NCBI GenBank assembly: GCA_023678885.1
Contig: CM042985.1
Span: 18,454,465 to 18,518,464, forward strand
Length of the DNA stretch: 64,000 nucleotides
Source of the DNA: Pogostemon cablin
Taxonomy: Eukaryota > Streptophyta > Magnoliopsida > Lamiales > Lamiaceae
Direction of reading: 5' to 3'
This document shows positions 1 to 10,242 of this stretch, in pieces; the first letter of the stretch is position 1; each line of letters opens with the position of its first letter. The position numbers were made by a program, and so were the translations under genes. The notes under the pieces were generated by a model that had not been told where the DNA came from, made no database searches, and saw only the letters and a list, made by a program, of their open reading frames with translations.

Positions 1-2404
1 GTGTTTGTACTGGTGTTTAACACTTAGTTCAACATCAGTTGTCTACTTTTATTCCCGTGCATTTTGTATTTGAAAGGTTGAAGAATTATTTCTACACCTA
101 AGAGTTTATTTTTGTAATCACATTTTCCAATAGTGATATTTGTGCCATGAGGCCGCCACAAACTTGCAAAAGTTTGTGGAAAGATTGAGTAATCCATGTG
201 TTAAGTCTTCTGCTAATTTACAACTTATTCTATACTTAGTCAAGTTACATTCTGATACAAACAATGTTGTTCAAAGTGTCACCACACTTAGGATGACATC
301 GTACCAAAAGCACACTTTGCACCATTGGACACCCGACATAATTAATAAATTAATTATCAATTAAATAATAATTAAAGTGGGTAAAATTTAGTCTCACACT
401 TGGAGAGGATTAAATATGATAAATTGGTGATTTTTACTTAGAGCTTGGCCTAGTAGTCTATATTAATTTTAAACATAAGTTGGGCCATGATTGGAAGCCC
501 AGAAGCCCAAATCCTCTCTAGCAGATACATTGTATCAGGACGGTCAAAGATTGTGTTTGAACAGAATCAGTAACAATTCTGAATGTGAACACAATCAATA
601 ACAAATTAAGCAATCCTGCCATATAGGAGTGGTTTCTAGAGCCTATAAATAGATACATTCTGCACTCATTCCATACACCGCATCCAAAGCATCTGCATAA
701 CACATGCATTTGTATCCTAGTTCTCCATTATCTTATTTCATTGGATTTCCTAGTGCTACCTTTATCGAAAATGAGAAGTCATTTCACTTTTGGGGAAGAT
801 CCGCCAAGACCGGAGATAATTCGCGTCATGTTTCTTCTTGCAGAAAGAGTTCTACTCAACTCGACTTCGCTTGCATCCCGAGATCCAAGATCCAAGATCA
901 AAGATCTGAAATATGTAAAAAGAGTTAGAAGATCTTCTGCTTCTATTCTCTCAATTTTTATTATTTTAATTCAGTAATTCATCCTTCTACATTTCTATCA
1001 ATTGTAATAGTGATTGATTGGCGACTATAAACCAACAAATGTTATGACAATAGTATTAGTTCATTTTGTAAATTTAAAATATTTAAAACGAATGATTGTT
1101 TCTTATTGAGGATTTTATTTATAAAGGAGTGTGTTTACACAAAATGATTGTGGGTACATACATCCAATTTGATACTCGTTGAACTAATTAATTATTAAAA
1201 TTTGTGTTGCGTGAAACCTCTGTTTATGTGACATTGTAAATAAAATTCCTATAGTAAGTAGGAACATGAAAGTTAAAAAAACTTTTGAAATAATTTATTT
1301 AAAGGTGAAATGACGAAGCAAACTCTAGAAAAAAGTTAATACAATGTAAATTTTAAAAAAAATCACAACCAACATTGTTTTTCTATATAATATATGTCAA
1401 TAATGATAATAGAATAGATGAAGGTATAGCATTGGTTGATAAATACTTAGTTCAAAATCAATTGATATAGTAAAAAAAATTGTTAAACTTCATCAATTTT
1501 ATGCGTCACTGGTCAATCATAACAAAAAATAAACCCAAGTGAATATAAATCTTAACATAAATCCTACAATAAAGATTCAACAATATCCATATTTCTTCAA
1601 AATCAAAGCAATAAAGAGTAAAATTAATAAATAACGAAAGTACTTGTTAGTTTTTTTTATGACATAAAAAGTCACCTTCTTTGTTTAAAAAAGTACATCA
1701 ATAACCAGTATCCACGTAATATTCGATCTTCACACGGTAAGGTATTACAAATAGATTGTCACAAACAAAATGATACAAACATATAAAGGTAATAATCATA
1801 CATTTCTAAAAATTTCTCTAGCATTTAACTCGTATGTTGTATGTGGAAATTATAAATATAGTATTATATTTCATTTTCTGGAAAGATTGTTTATTATATT
1901 GCAAGATTTATGTTTTACTTTATAGGGTGTAGTTCACTTTCTATCTTATGTGACATCCATCCAACGGTGTGGTACATGAGAAAATATACCAAAATGACAC
2001 AGAAAATCCAAACTGACACAGACAGTGAAGAAACCAGGATTTAAACTCAGGGGGTCCGACATAATACTGTAAAATATAATACTTCTTCAATTCCTCAAAA
2101 TCGTTTACTTTATATAAAAAATGTTATTGTTTTACTAACTTTATTAAATTTTTTAGAGAAATTTAATAAAATTAAAAAATATTCATGTTTTCATATTGTT
2201 TAAAACATTTTAAAATGTTATTAATTCACGTATTTTATGATTATATACACTCTTAATATATTTTAAATAGATATTTTATATTATAGAAATATGAACAAGA
2301 CACATAAATAAAAAAATTTATGAGTAATTATACTCTAGCAAAATAGAGATAATAATATTATTATACAAGTAAATGATTATATTCATCAAATTATATAGTA
2401 TTAT
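1..2404. other. AT-rich stretch without a recognisable gene
   Basis: No reading frame here shows a domain or motif I recognise; the frames present are short and interrupted. Positions 372-1037 have some features of a copia-type LTR relic: a TATA box at 644-651, GC-richer sequence around it, and an end reading CCAACA at 1032-1037. I find no matching TGTTGG start, primer site or target duplication, so the LTR idea is only an inference. From about 1038 to 2404 the DNA is simple AT-rich sequence. Confidence 0.5.
644..651 (+). promoter_or_regulatory. TATA-box-like site
   Basis: TATAAATA lies in a locally GC-richer context (640-655). Such a site is common in plant retrotransposon LTRs and in Pol II promoters. 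No convincing coding region follows, so this may be the fossil promoter of an LTR. Confidence 0.3.
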
Positions 2405-2714
2405 AAATAAAATCAATATAGAAAAATGAATTTCATCAAAATTATATAAAATGTGTATATGTCGACATGGTGACTAAGAATAAATTAAAGCGATTAATTC
2501 TAATAAATTAATTAATTAATATGATGATGATATATAAAAGAAAAGAAATATATGCAACATGATAAAATCAATATAGAAAAATGAATTAAATCAAAACTAT
2601 ATAAAATGTGTATATGTCGACCTGGTGACTAAGAATAAATTAAAGCGATTAATTCTAAAAAATTAATTAATTAATATGATGATGATATATAAAAGAAAAG
2701 AAATATATGCAACA
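2405..2714. repeat. Tandem duplication, 155-bp unit, two copies
   Basis: Two adjacent copies are offset by exactly 155 bases: GTCGAC at 2461 and 2616, and AATCAATATA at 2411 and 2566. They differ at only a few positions, so the duplication is recent compared with other repeats nearby. The unit is AT-rich, noncoding and contains a SalI-type GTCGAC word. Confidence 0.9.
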
Positions 2715-2796
2715 TGCCATCCTGTGACAGTAAGCTAATGATGAGGCGTCCAAGCCACTAAGGCATTCTTAGTAAATAGTTACAAAATGAATACAT

Positions 2797-2820
2797 GGGG
2801 GGGGGGGGGGGGGGGGGGGG
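2797..2820 (+). repeat. Homopolymer run of 24 G
   Basis: An uninterrupted run of 24 G residues is followed directly by CGCCAGTGCCCCC. In such AT-rich DNA this is exceptional. It could form a G-quadruplex and is also a place where the assembly length may be wrong. Confidence 0.95.
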
Positions 2821-3833
2821 CGCCAGTGCCCCCTTGTCCTACTCCGTCACTGGACACAAAAATCCAAACGCCGCAACTACACCGACCATTTTCGTGCATT
2901 ATCTTCTGTGCAATGTGTTATATGATTGACATGTAAGTAGGAAAAGCAATTCAACCATTTCTCCTAAGGTTTATACTTTCCTTTATAGGATATAATGTCC
3001 CTCTCTCTCCTATATGTCATCCGTCTAATGTGTGGTACAGGAAATGATGGAGATGATATAATGGCGCAGAGAATCCAAACACCACAACGACTACCGGTGT
3101 AATTGTTATTCGTGCAAGTAGTCAATTATTTTGATCTCTAATCTCATGCACATAATTATGTAAAGGGAAGTTATTTCAAGTTGAATTAATGCTTAGAATG
3201 GAAACATGTACATTGCCAAAAACAACTGAAAACATGGAAGTACAATATTTTAACTAATTGAAGGAGAAATTACTCAAAATATAAAAAGAAAACCATACTC
3301 ATGATTAATGCAAGTACCTGTAAAATTTTCTATGATTAAAGGTGATATACTTGATGAACACGTAGGCAAATAGATAATAATTAAAGGGAAAAAAATCATG
3401 AGTCATGTCATTGGCTACCAAGTTTTTAAGAAAAGAAGGCGTTGTGTGATGCCACACAAAATCACCCCATATGTTCGACAATGCGTCAGCCGCCATATTT
3501 CCTTCTCTATATATGTTAGACACACGAAAATTCATATGAGCGATGATATCCATAGCATTTCTCCAACGTGAATAGAGCCTCCATGTTAGTATAGGATTAT
3601 GGTGCAACAACACATAGACAACGAAAGTGGAGTTTGTTTCAAATCGAAGTGATCGCCACCCTCTCCCACTCGCCAACTCGAAGGCCATGAATGCCGCAAC
3701 TAATTCTACCTCGAAAGCAAAGTCGTGACCATGTCCAAAGCAACCATGTGGTGCCCCTCTATAATTGCAAAAAATCCCACCCCCTAAGATCAGCCCAGGT
3801 TCTCCCGGCGCATATCCATCCAAAGTACACAAC

Positions 3834-4397
3834 GGACTGCTTGTTGGGATAAGCAGATCCGCATTCATTCCTAAGGGACAAATAAAGAAGAGCATAAAAA
3901 GTACAACACAAGAATTTACGTGGAAAACTCCAAATTCGAAGAAAAATCATGGACCGAGAAAATACCAATATGTGAAAATTTTTACAATCACAGAATTTCT
4001 CTTCCGACCTCAATCCCTACACTCTTAAAAATCTTTGACTAATTCACATCATTCTCCCCATTCTCACAATAGAGAATCCAAGAAAGGAATTTAAGAAGAA
4101 TCAAACACAAAGATTAAAGTATACTTGATTTGTGCACTTAACATCAAATCTAGGGACCTCTTTAAATAGCATGAGAATCCCTCCCCTTTTGATCTCCCAT
4201 CCGATGTGGGGCAAAAAATAACCTTATTTTTATTTTGTCAAAACCAACACTGCTTGGTACGAATTCCTCAATTAGAATGGCAATGGGTATCATTAAGGAG
4301 TCAATGACAATGGGAATAAAGGGTGGGGAGTAGTTATTTAATCAATGGAGTGATTGAGGAATTTTAATTCCCACTTCACCAACCAAGCATCCCCTTA
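3834..4397. mobile_element. MITE-like insert (3834-3841 plus 4255-4397) split by a solo LTR
   Basis: Without the solo LTR this is an insert of about 150 bp with imperfect inverted ends: GGACTGCTTGGTACG on the left and, as reverse complement, GGGGATGCTTGGTTGG on the right. A second shared word, AATTCCTCAAT, follows on both sides. It interrupts the RNase H-like frame just before the first catalytic strand. I could not fix a target duplication, so family assignment is open. Confidence 0.5.
3842..4249 (-). mobile_element. Solo LTR, Ty1/copia type, TSD CTGCT
   Basis: The 408-bp segment starts TGTTGG and ends CCAACA and is flanked by CTGCT at 3837-3841 and at 4250-4254. On the minus strand it contains a CCCACATCGG-type word and a CTATTTAAAG TATA-like site, both common in plant copia LTRs; that gives the orientation. 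There is no internal region, so it is a solo LTR left by LTR-LTR recombination. Confidence 0.88.
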
Positions 4398-4866
4398 ATC
4401 CATACTGGGGAGGAGGGTTCCAGTACCAAACCAAGATGATAGATGGGGCCTTCCTCGCTCTGCCTCTTACCCCAAAATATTTCAAAGTCTTCAAGTCTTC
4501 CATCGTGTTGTTCATAAAACCGATCTGAAAGTTGTTAGCTTCACGTATTGAAGTCATGAGAGTAGCTTTAACTTGCGAAACCCTAACTGGCTTGTCTCTT
4601 CTCGTTTGCTCCTCTAATTCTGCATTTATACAAGAGTTATTGGTTTGCCATATGATCCAACAATAGGTAACCAACGCTAGCCTCCAAAGTGCAATAATTT
4701 GCGAGCTCCCTTCCATACTGATAGCCTGCAAAATAAATCCAACGAAAGATTGGTCCAAATGCATCTTATTTCTAAAGCCGAATCCCGCAAGTAACATGTT
4801 GAAGTATCTCAGAGAAAATTTGAAGTGAAGAAAAAGGTGGTCCACCAATTCTAAAGTTTTTGCCAT

Positions 4867-5261
4867 ATTAAAAATTTCAAAAGTTTTTTATTTCAAATCT
4901 TAGAATTTGACATTCCTGAAAATTTTAATTTTAGAAAAATGTACTATATTAAAATTTTTAATTTTAGAAAAATCTTAGAATTATGAACATGAATTCTTGG
5001 AGCCCAAAAAATGATAGACTTCCCAAAACGATGGCAAGTACTCTAGAGAGCAAACCTAAACAAATATTGTAAAACGAAAAGGACTTATTCACCTCTTATT
5101 TAACAAAATCGAACAGAGTCCATAAAACCATAAAAGCCTCTATCAGATCGAAACAGTGGCAACAACCCAATAAATTCAGGGTCGAGAGAAAACCCATGAA
5201 AAATCCGACTACTGAAATCATAATCCAAGAAGGAGTAATTTCTAATAGGCATCAATGGCTG
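4867..5261. other. Gene-free AT-rich flank
   Basis: This is low-complexity AT-rich sequence between the RNase H-like relic and copia element G. The last bases (5257-5261, GGCTG) are the left target-site copy of G. I see no coding signal. Confidence 0.6.
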
Positions 5262-5549
5262 TGAAGAGAATTGAAGAGAACCATATTGAGAGAGAACAAC
5301 AATTTGGATAAAGTTTTTTAACTAATTTGATTGCTGAATTAAATTTACAAATGATAGTGATGGATCATATATAGAGGTACATTCAGTACCATAACAACAA
5401 AGAAGGGCAGTTGGCAATGCTAGAAAATAAAGCATAACAACTTGATTCCTTTTAGAAATTATCCCCTACTTCTCTCATCAATTGTTCTTGGAAGGCTGTT
5501 TGGGTTTTTATTCTCTACAACTGAGTTTACTAATTTCTTCTCCTTATCA
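5262..5549 (-). repeat. 3' LTR of copia element G
   Basis: On the minus strand it begins TGATAAGG and ends CTCTTCA. It matches 12264-12541 along its whole length apart from scattered substitutions and a small indel, and is preceded on the minus strand by a polypurine tract. Confidence 0.88.
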
Positions 5550-5563
5550 TACCCCCTCAATTT
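5550..5563 (-). other. Polypurine tract of copia element G
   Basis: The minus-strand sequence TTGAGGGGGTA abuts the TGATAAGG start of the 3' LTR. Plus-strand synthesis would be primed here. Confidence 0.8.
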
Positions 5564-5652
5564 GAGAGAGCCTGCTGAAACGATGTTCAATTTTTTTCTA
5601 AGGCGATTGAAGAATTGACCACTAGAATGTGGAGATAGGCTGTAAGGTGTAG

Positions 5653-6293
5653 TTAGGCTGTGGAGATGGGCTGTAAGATATAGATGGTGGGGAGATAGAT
5701 GTTCAACTGTCGTCCCGAAGAATGTGGAGATAGGATGTAAGGTGTAGACGGTGGGGAGGGAGAATTTGAGGAGGGGGCATTTGTTTCAAGAGAAAAGGGA
5801 ACTAGAGGTACAATATTAGTTGGAGAGTGAGGGATAGTGTTGGAAGTGCATGGGCTAGGGAATGAAGAATGTAAAGAAGAAGAGAATGGGAACACTGTTT
5901 CATCAAACACATTGTGTAGAGTTATTATGACTCTCTTGTTAGGTAAGAGGACTTTTTAGCCTTTGTAATGGGGACTGTAGCCAAGGAAAACACTGGATTC
6001 AGATCTATTTTGAAGCTTGTTGTTGTTATAGGGTCTTAGATGAGGAAAACAAAGGCAACCAAAGGTTCTAAGGGATGTGTAATCTGGTTTATGGCCTGTA
6101 AGTAACTGAAAAGGAATGTTATAATGAAGACTTTTAGAGGGTGTTCGGTTGATCAAGTAAACACTTGAGACAAATGCATCACCCCAATATTTACGTGGCA
6201 CGCTCGAATGAGAAAGAAGAGCGAGTCCAACCTCTACAATATGCCTATGTTTTCTTTCGGCAAGACCATTTTGTTCAGGTGTATATGGACATG
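5653..6293 (-). pseudogene. Copia integrase C-terminal part and Ser/Pro-rich linker (element G, downstream of F)
   Basis: Reading resumes here on the minus strand after the F insertion. The segment starts with the P-Y-T-P-E-Q-N-G-L-A-E-R-K motif holding the catalytic Glu of the integrase core, then P-R-K-Y-W-G and F-G-C-L-C-F-P-H-L-R-P, typical of copia integrase C-terminal sequence, and S-V-F-L-G-Y-S. A Ser/Pro-rich stretch beginning V-F-D-E-T-V-F-P-F follows, the usual linker to RT, but the frame runs straight into the polypurine tract without any RT. Several stops and frameshifts are present. Confidence 0.85.
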
Positions 6294-6857
6294 TGATGAG
6301 AGTGAAAATAAGCGTATTTTAATATCCAATTTAACACCTTTTTGATTGATATTCTTGTCATATATTAGCACAATAGTCTTATATTCATTATATGTGAGAA
6401 AAAGGTGCACTTGAGGTGTTTTTTTGTGTTTTAGGTGGAAAAAGGATGAAAAGAGCCAAGTTTGAGAAAAGGTGCAATTTGTGCAAGAATGCTGATAAAC
6501 GCACGTCGAACTTGTGTAATTATTCTGTATTGATGTGGAGCTCTGAATTGGATTTGTGATATATGGTTGGAAAGCCACTGAAGAGAGGGTCGTTTTGGCG
6601 TAAAGAACATCCCATTCGGAGTCCGAACGAGGAAGTTATGAGCAAAGTGGTGACGCCGCGCGAGCTGTGCCGAACAGAATTGCAGTGCTACTTTCCATGG
6701 CCTGTTACATATTCAACTCTTGGAGTTCTTGTGATTTCTTTATATAGATAGAAAGCCAAGGAAGAGAGGATCGCGTGAGTGCAAAAATCACTCAATTCGG
6801 AGGTCGGATGTGAAAGTTATACGCGAAACGGAGAGACTGCGCAAATCCAGTAGCAGG

Positions 6858-6916
6858 GTTCGACCTGTGGTTCGACCTGTGGCAAGTGGTTCGACCTGTT
6901 TGACGAGGTCGAACCT
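6858..6916 (+). repeat. GGTTCGACC dyad-motif cluster in U3 of element F
   Basis: Three TTCGACCTG copies and one inverted GGTCGAACC lie about 100 bp upstream of the TATA box. The same motif recurs in the gag frame of F and in element B. Confidence 0.85.
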
Positions 6917-7011
6917 GCGCTTCGGGAACTTACCAAATCCGTATTTTTGAGGCCAAAACGCGTGGAATCACTTGAAAAGCCCATTCCAAGCCCTAGAGAC
7001 GTGATTACAAG

Positions 7012-7019
7012 TATAAAAG
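7012..7019 (+). promoter_or_regulatory. TATA box of the F LTR
   Basis: TATAAAAG follows the motif cluster in the 5' LTR and precedes the presumed start of R. The related B LTR has the same word in the same place on the minus strand. Confidence 0.7.
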
Positions 7020-8165
7020 GAGGCTCATGCAGTCAAGGAAAACGTCACCAATCATCGAGGAGAGGCCACAACATACAACACCCCACAAGGGGGGATCACC
7101 CCCCATCCATCATCCACTTCCTTTCCTCCATCCATCCATCACTTTGAAGATTCGTTTGTGGAATCAAGAGGAGAACCAAGAGGAGGATTCAAGATGGAGA
7201 AGGGCATGAAGACGTCATATCATGGGTTTATTCGTTTCCTAATTTATCTTGTATTTTCCGGACATCCGGGTAAGATCTATCCAACCCCCATGTGTGTTTC
7301 CTACAACACCATGGGCTAGAGCCTTTTTGGTAGATTTAGGAGTTTGAAGGTTTTATCTAGTTAATTGAACTTCCGTGTGTATACTCCGTACAACACTACT
7401 TGTGGATTATTTTATATATGATTGTGCTTTCTTAATCCATATTCACGGTCGTTTTGTGCATCTTCAATTGGTATATAGAGTCTGAATATATATCTTGGTT
7501 GTAGATTGAGTGCGTTCACCGCTGAACAGGATTCCATGTTATGATTCTAAGTGAGGGGACTCCGAAGCTTCATTAGAACTATCATATATGAATACTTATT
7601 AATTGAATTGAATTCGGATTATTAAGTAGGATAAAGAGGATAACTTCATAGTACCTATAAAGGGAGATCATATCGGGTTAGAGTACTAATCCTAGGGGGA
7701 AATAATTGATACTGATAGTACCTAGAAAGGGGGGTGGAATTATATCTCTTGCTCCGAGGTTATTCACACGTGTTATACGCATGTTTGCTTGTGTCTATAG
7801 AGTAAATATGCATGGCTTAGTGATGCGTCCATATTCCACAAGGCAGAGTCGGACATCAACGCATGAAAGGGAAATTAAGTAGTAAAACTGAATTATCCTA
7901 GGGCTACCTATTCTCCTACTTGATCCACTTTCGTATTCTTCGAGTGATACTTTATTTTATCTATTATTTTAATTATTTGTTCAGTAGTTTTAGAATTAAA
8001 TCCATCAAATCTTATTGCCTTGTCTTAATTAATTTAGATAATAATTAAATTAATAATACGCCGTCCCTTGAGTTCGATATTCACTTGGTCACCTTTCGAA
8101 ACTACAATTGATATCTTTCATACTTGGGGATTAATTGTGTGCTGAAAAAACGCGCATCAAGTTCT

Positions 8166-8183
8166 TGGCGCCGTTGCCGGGGA
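8166..8183 (+). other. Primer-binding site, tRNA-Asp type (element F)
   Basis: TGGCGCCGTTGCCGGGGA lies six bases after the LTR end. This site is characteristic of Athila-lineage elements. Confidence 0.9.
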
Positions 8184-8342
8184 CGGCTGTTATTATTAGT
8201 TTGTTATTTCTAGTTTGATTAAGATTTTTTTTTCTTTTATTTGTGATTATTTATTTTCTATCTAACCTTGAATTTTTCTGAGGTACTTGTGCACTAGGAA
8301 AAGGAAAGAAAGGAAAAGAAAGAATAACACACTGAGCTAAAC

Positions 8343-9944
8343 ATGGCCGGAGCAAGGCAGAATCCGGATAATGTTGCCATACGTGAAATTTTCACGAACT
8401 ATGGAATTGGTAACATGGGGTTGATAGGAGCAAGGGGGGAAGATGATGATTTTGAGATACATCCCGCTCTTATTAACATGGTAGAGAAGAATCCATTTTC
8501 TGGAGGTTGTTTTGAAGATCCATATCAACATCTCCGAAGATTTCTTGGTTATGCAAACACTCAAAAAGGCAGTGGAGCGAATGATAATGCTAGGCGGATT
8601 GCCTTATTCAAGTTCTCTTTGATTGATAAGGCGGAAGCTTGGTATGAGACTCTTGATGCCACAGAATGCACTACATGGGACCAACTGCAGCAGAAATTCT
8701 TGGAGAGATACATGCCACCCTCAAGGATCTTAAGAATGAAGCAAGAGATCACTCGATTTGTTATGAATCAGGGTGATAAATTTTATGAGGCGTGGGACAG
8801 GTTTAAAGACATGCTCAGGAGGTGTCCACAGCATGGAATGCCGAAGGCTGAATACATAAGTATCTTTTACTATGGATTGGATTGTGAGTCGCGTATTTTT
8901 ATTGATGCATCATCAGGAGGAGCGTTGTTTTCTAAGACAGCACTTGAAGTGGAAAAGTTGTTTGAAGACATCTATATAAATACACGTGACTGGACAATAG
9001 AGAGAGATAGAGGATCATATGTACTTGGCGAGGTAGCGCAGGTTGAACATCAAGTGGTGAAGTCGAATAGGGATGATGAGATCGTCTCTAGTCTAGCTAA
9101 CATCAACAAGCTACTAGAGTTCCAGCAGAGGCAGATCACAGAGTTGACACTACGGGGGCTTAGTATGAAGCAGCAAGAATTGAAGAGTGTTGAAGATACC
9201 TTCCATCGATACATGGCTGAGAATGATGCAAGGATTGATCATCTTGAGGATACCATGAATGTTGATCATGCAGATTTATCTAAGCAGATGAAGGAGCTTA
9301 CTTTGATTATGGGGCAGATGACCACGAACGTGAATCAATTAACACAAAAATTGGAAAATAAAGCCATCACGTTAAGGTTTGGAACACAGTACGAGGGAGC
9401 AATGAAGCCGGAGTCGAAGTTTGAGGCTAAAGCAAGCGGATTCGACCAAAAACAATGTGATTCGACCTGTCCCACAGGTCAAAGCGTGCAGGGAAGGTCG
9501 AACTGGGCTTCTGGAAGTGTTTCAAGAGCAGCAGGCACTCGGTTCGACCTGGGGGGCATCGATTCGACCAGGCCATCTGGTCGAACCCAGGTCGAACCAC
9601 CCCATCTGGAGCACTCTGTTTTCACAAAGCCTCGATTCGACCACGATGCTCCCGGTTCGACCAGGCCATCAGGTCGAACCCAGGTCGAACCGGCGACCAA
9701 AAATCTTACAAAAGGTCAGTTCGACCTGGGGCATTTCGGTTCGACCAGCACAACAGCTCGAACCGAGGTCGAACCGCACCCTCCGAAGTACTCTGTTTCA
9801 TCTGCAGCTCGATTCGACCACAACATAATCGATTCGACCAGTAACCTTGGTAGAGTAAATATGCATGGCTTAGTGATGCGTACATATGCATGGCTTAGTG
9901 ATGCGTACATATTCCACAAGGCAGAGTCGGACATCAACGCATGA
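8343..9944 (+). CDS. gag: Gag protein of element F, C-terminus fused to LTR sequence
   Basis: The frame is open for 533 codons from an ATG 160 bases after the primer site. Residues about 60-185 form an Athila-type retrotransposon gag (capsid) domain, with landmarks A-E-A-W-Y near 97-101, T-W-D-Q near 111-114, F-Y-E-A-W-D-R-F-K near 147-155 and R-R-C-P-Q-H-G near 159-165. Residues about 245-345 look like a coiled coil. Residues about 365-500 are translated from the GGTTCGACC motif array, so that part has an odd composition (repeated S-T-R-P-S-G-R-T-Q-V-E-P). From about residue 503 onward the frame is LTR sequence, a product of the deletion. No CCHC zinc knuckle is visible. An open frame this long suggests a young or once-selected gag. 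Confidence 0.85.
   Translation: MAGARQNPDNVAIREIFTNYGIGNMGLIGARGEDDDFEIHPALINMVEKNPFSGGCFEDPYQHLRRFLGYANTQKGSGANDNARRIALFKFSLIDKAEAWYETLDATECTTWDQLQQKFLERYMPPSRILRMKQEITRFVMNQGDKFYEAWDRFKDMLRRCPQHGMPKAEYISIFYYGLDCESRIFIDASSGGALFSKTALEVEKLFEDIYINTRDWTIERDRGSYVLGEVAQVEHQVVKSNRDDEIVSSLANINKLLEFQQRQITELTLRGLSMKQQELKSVEDTFHRYMAENDARIDHLEDTMNVDHADLSKQMKELTLIMGQMTTNVNQLTQKLENKAITLRFGTQYEGAMKPESKFEAKASGFDQKQCDSTCPTGQSVQGRSNWASGSVSRAAGTRFDLGGIDSTRPSGRTQVEPPHLEHSVFTKPRFDHDAPGSTRPSGRTQVEPATKNLTKGQFDLGHFGSTSTTARTEVEPHPPKYSVSSAARFDHNIIDSTSNLGRVNMHGLVMRTYAWLSDAYIFHKAESDINA
9437..9845 (+). repeat. GGTTCGACC/GGTCGAACC motif array inside the gag frame
   Basis: More than a dozen copies of TTCGACC or GGTCGAAC in both orientations are spaced irregularly by roughly 10-50 bases. 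They make several frames on both strands stop-poor, so overlapping open frames here are artefacts. Confidence 0.9.
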
Positions 9945-10237
9945 AAGGGAAATTAAGTAGTAAAACTGAATTATCCTAGGGCTACCTATTCTCCTACTTG
10001 ATCCACTTTCGTATTCTTCGAGTGATACTTTATTTTATCTATTATTTTAATTATTTGTTCAGTAGTTTTAGAATTAAATCCATCAAATCTTATTGCCTTG
10101 TCTTAATTAATTTAGATAATAATTAAATTAATAATACGCCGTCCCTTGGGTTCGATATTCACTTGGTCACCTTTCGAAACTACAATTGATATCCTTCATA
10201 CTTGGGGATTAATTGTGTGCTGAGAAAACGCGCATCA
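9851..10237 (+). repeat. Truncated 3' LTR of element F
   Basis: This equals the last 362 bases of the 5' LTR plus a 25-bp tandem duplication (9861-9885 and 9886-9910). The deletion joins gag directly to position 7798-equivalent LTR sequence at the word TAGAGTAAAT. It ends at CGCATCA and is followed by the ACATG target copy. Confidence 0.92.
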
Positions 10238-10242
10238 ACATG

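Larger units (their letters stand above)
1918..3095. repeat. Diverged direct duplication (1918-2035 and 2962-3095)
   Basis: The two blocks share an ordered series of short words: a TTTATAGG segment, a TGTCATCC/TGACATCC segment, a GTGTGGTACA segment and an AGAATCCAAAC/AAAATCCAAAC segment. Part of a third copy sits near 2856-2900 (an AATCCAAAC segment and a TTCGTGCA segment). Divergence is high. The blocks probably come from an old noncoding repeat or transposon whose ends I cannot define. Confidence 0.45.
3305..4866 (-). pseudogene. RNase H-like (reverse-transcriptase-like) domain protein, disrupted
   Basis: Read on the minus strand, 4866-4400 encodes the end of a zinc-binding RT-associated region (a DHLFLHFKFS-type segment), then the linker ending near V-R-G-R-A-R-K-A-P that usually precedes the RNase H domain in this plant family. 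The domain continues at 3835-3305: a TLDGYAPGEPG-type first strand, an AFEVELVAA helix and a YREGNMAADALS segment near the end. The residue expected to be Asp in the third catalytic motif is Asn (F-E-T-N-S). The two parts are separated by a MITE-like insert and a solo LTR, so the gene is dead. Such domains occur in plant LINE elements and in domesticated RNase H-like proteins; no RT domain is visible next to this one, so I cannot tell which. Confidence 0.75.
6294..8159 (+). repeat. 5' LTR of element F (1866 bp)
   Basis: It starts TGATGAGAG and ends CGCGCATCA, and is followed six bases later by the primer site. Its last 362 bases (7798-8159) match 9851-10237 with four substitutions by eye, apart from a 25-bp duplication in the latter. 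Confidence 0.92.
6294..10237 (+). mobile_element. Element F: Athila-type Ty3/gypsy deletion derivative, TSD ACATG
   Basis: The 3944-bp element is bounded by ACATG at 6289-6293 and 10238-10242. It has a complete 5' LTR, tRNA-Asp-type primer site, an intact gag frame and a 3' LTR fragment, but no protease, RT, RNase H, integrase or polypurine tract. It sits inside the integrase core of copia element G; removing it rejoins the G integrase motifs. The LTR is of the same family as that of element B (21045-22642). Confidence 0.93.

Noticed and set aside
704..977. Short overlapping frames after the TATA box as a small gene
   Set aside because: Two different frames of under 80 codons overlap, with no domain and no splice or polyadenylation context I would trust.
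5653..5910. Ser/Pro-rich protein as a separate gene
   Set aside because: It is in line with the copia integrase and corresponds to the usual integrase-RT linker, followed directly by the polypurine tract.
8166..8183. tRNA gene fragment
   Set aside because: The match to a tRNA 3' end is the primer-binding site; no cloverleaf can be formed around it. I found no tRNA or rRNA gene in the window.
9421..9937. Alternative frames opposite and beside gag in F
   Set aside because: Same cause: motif array without stops. The gag frame is the one continuous with the capsid domain.
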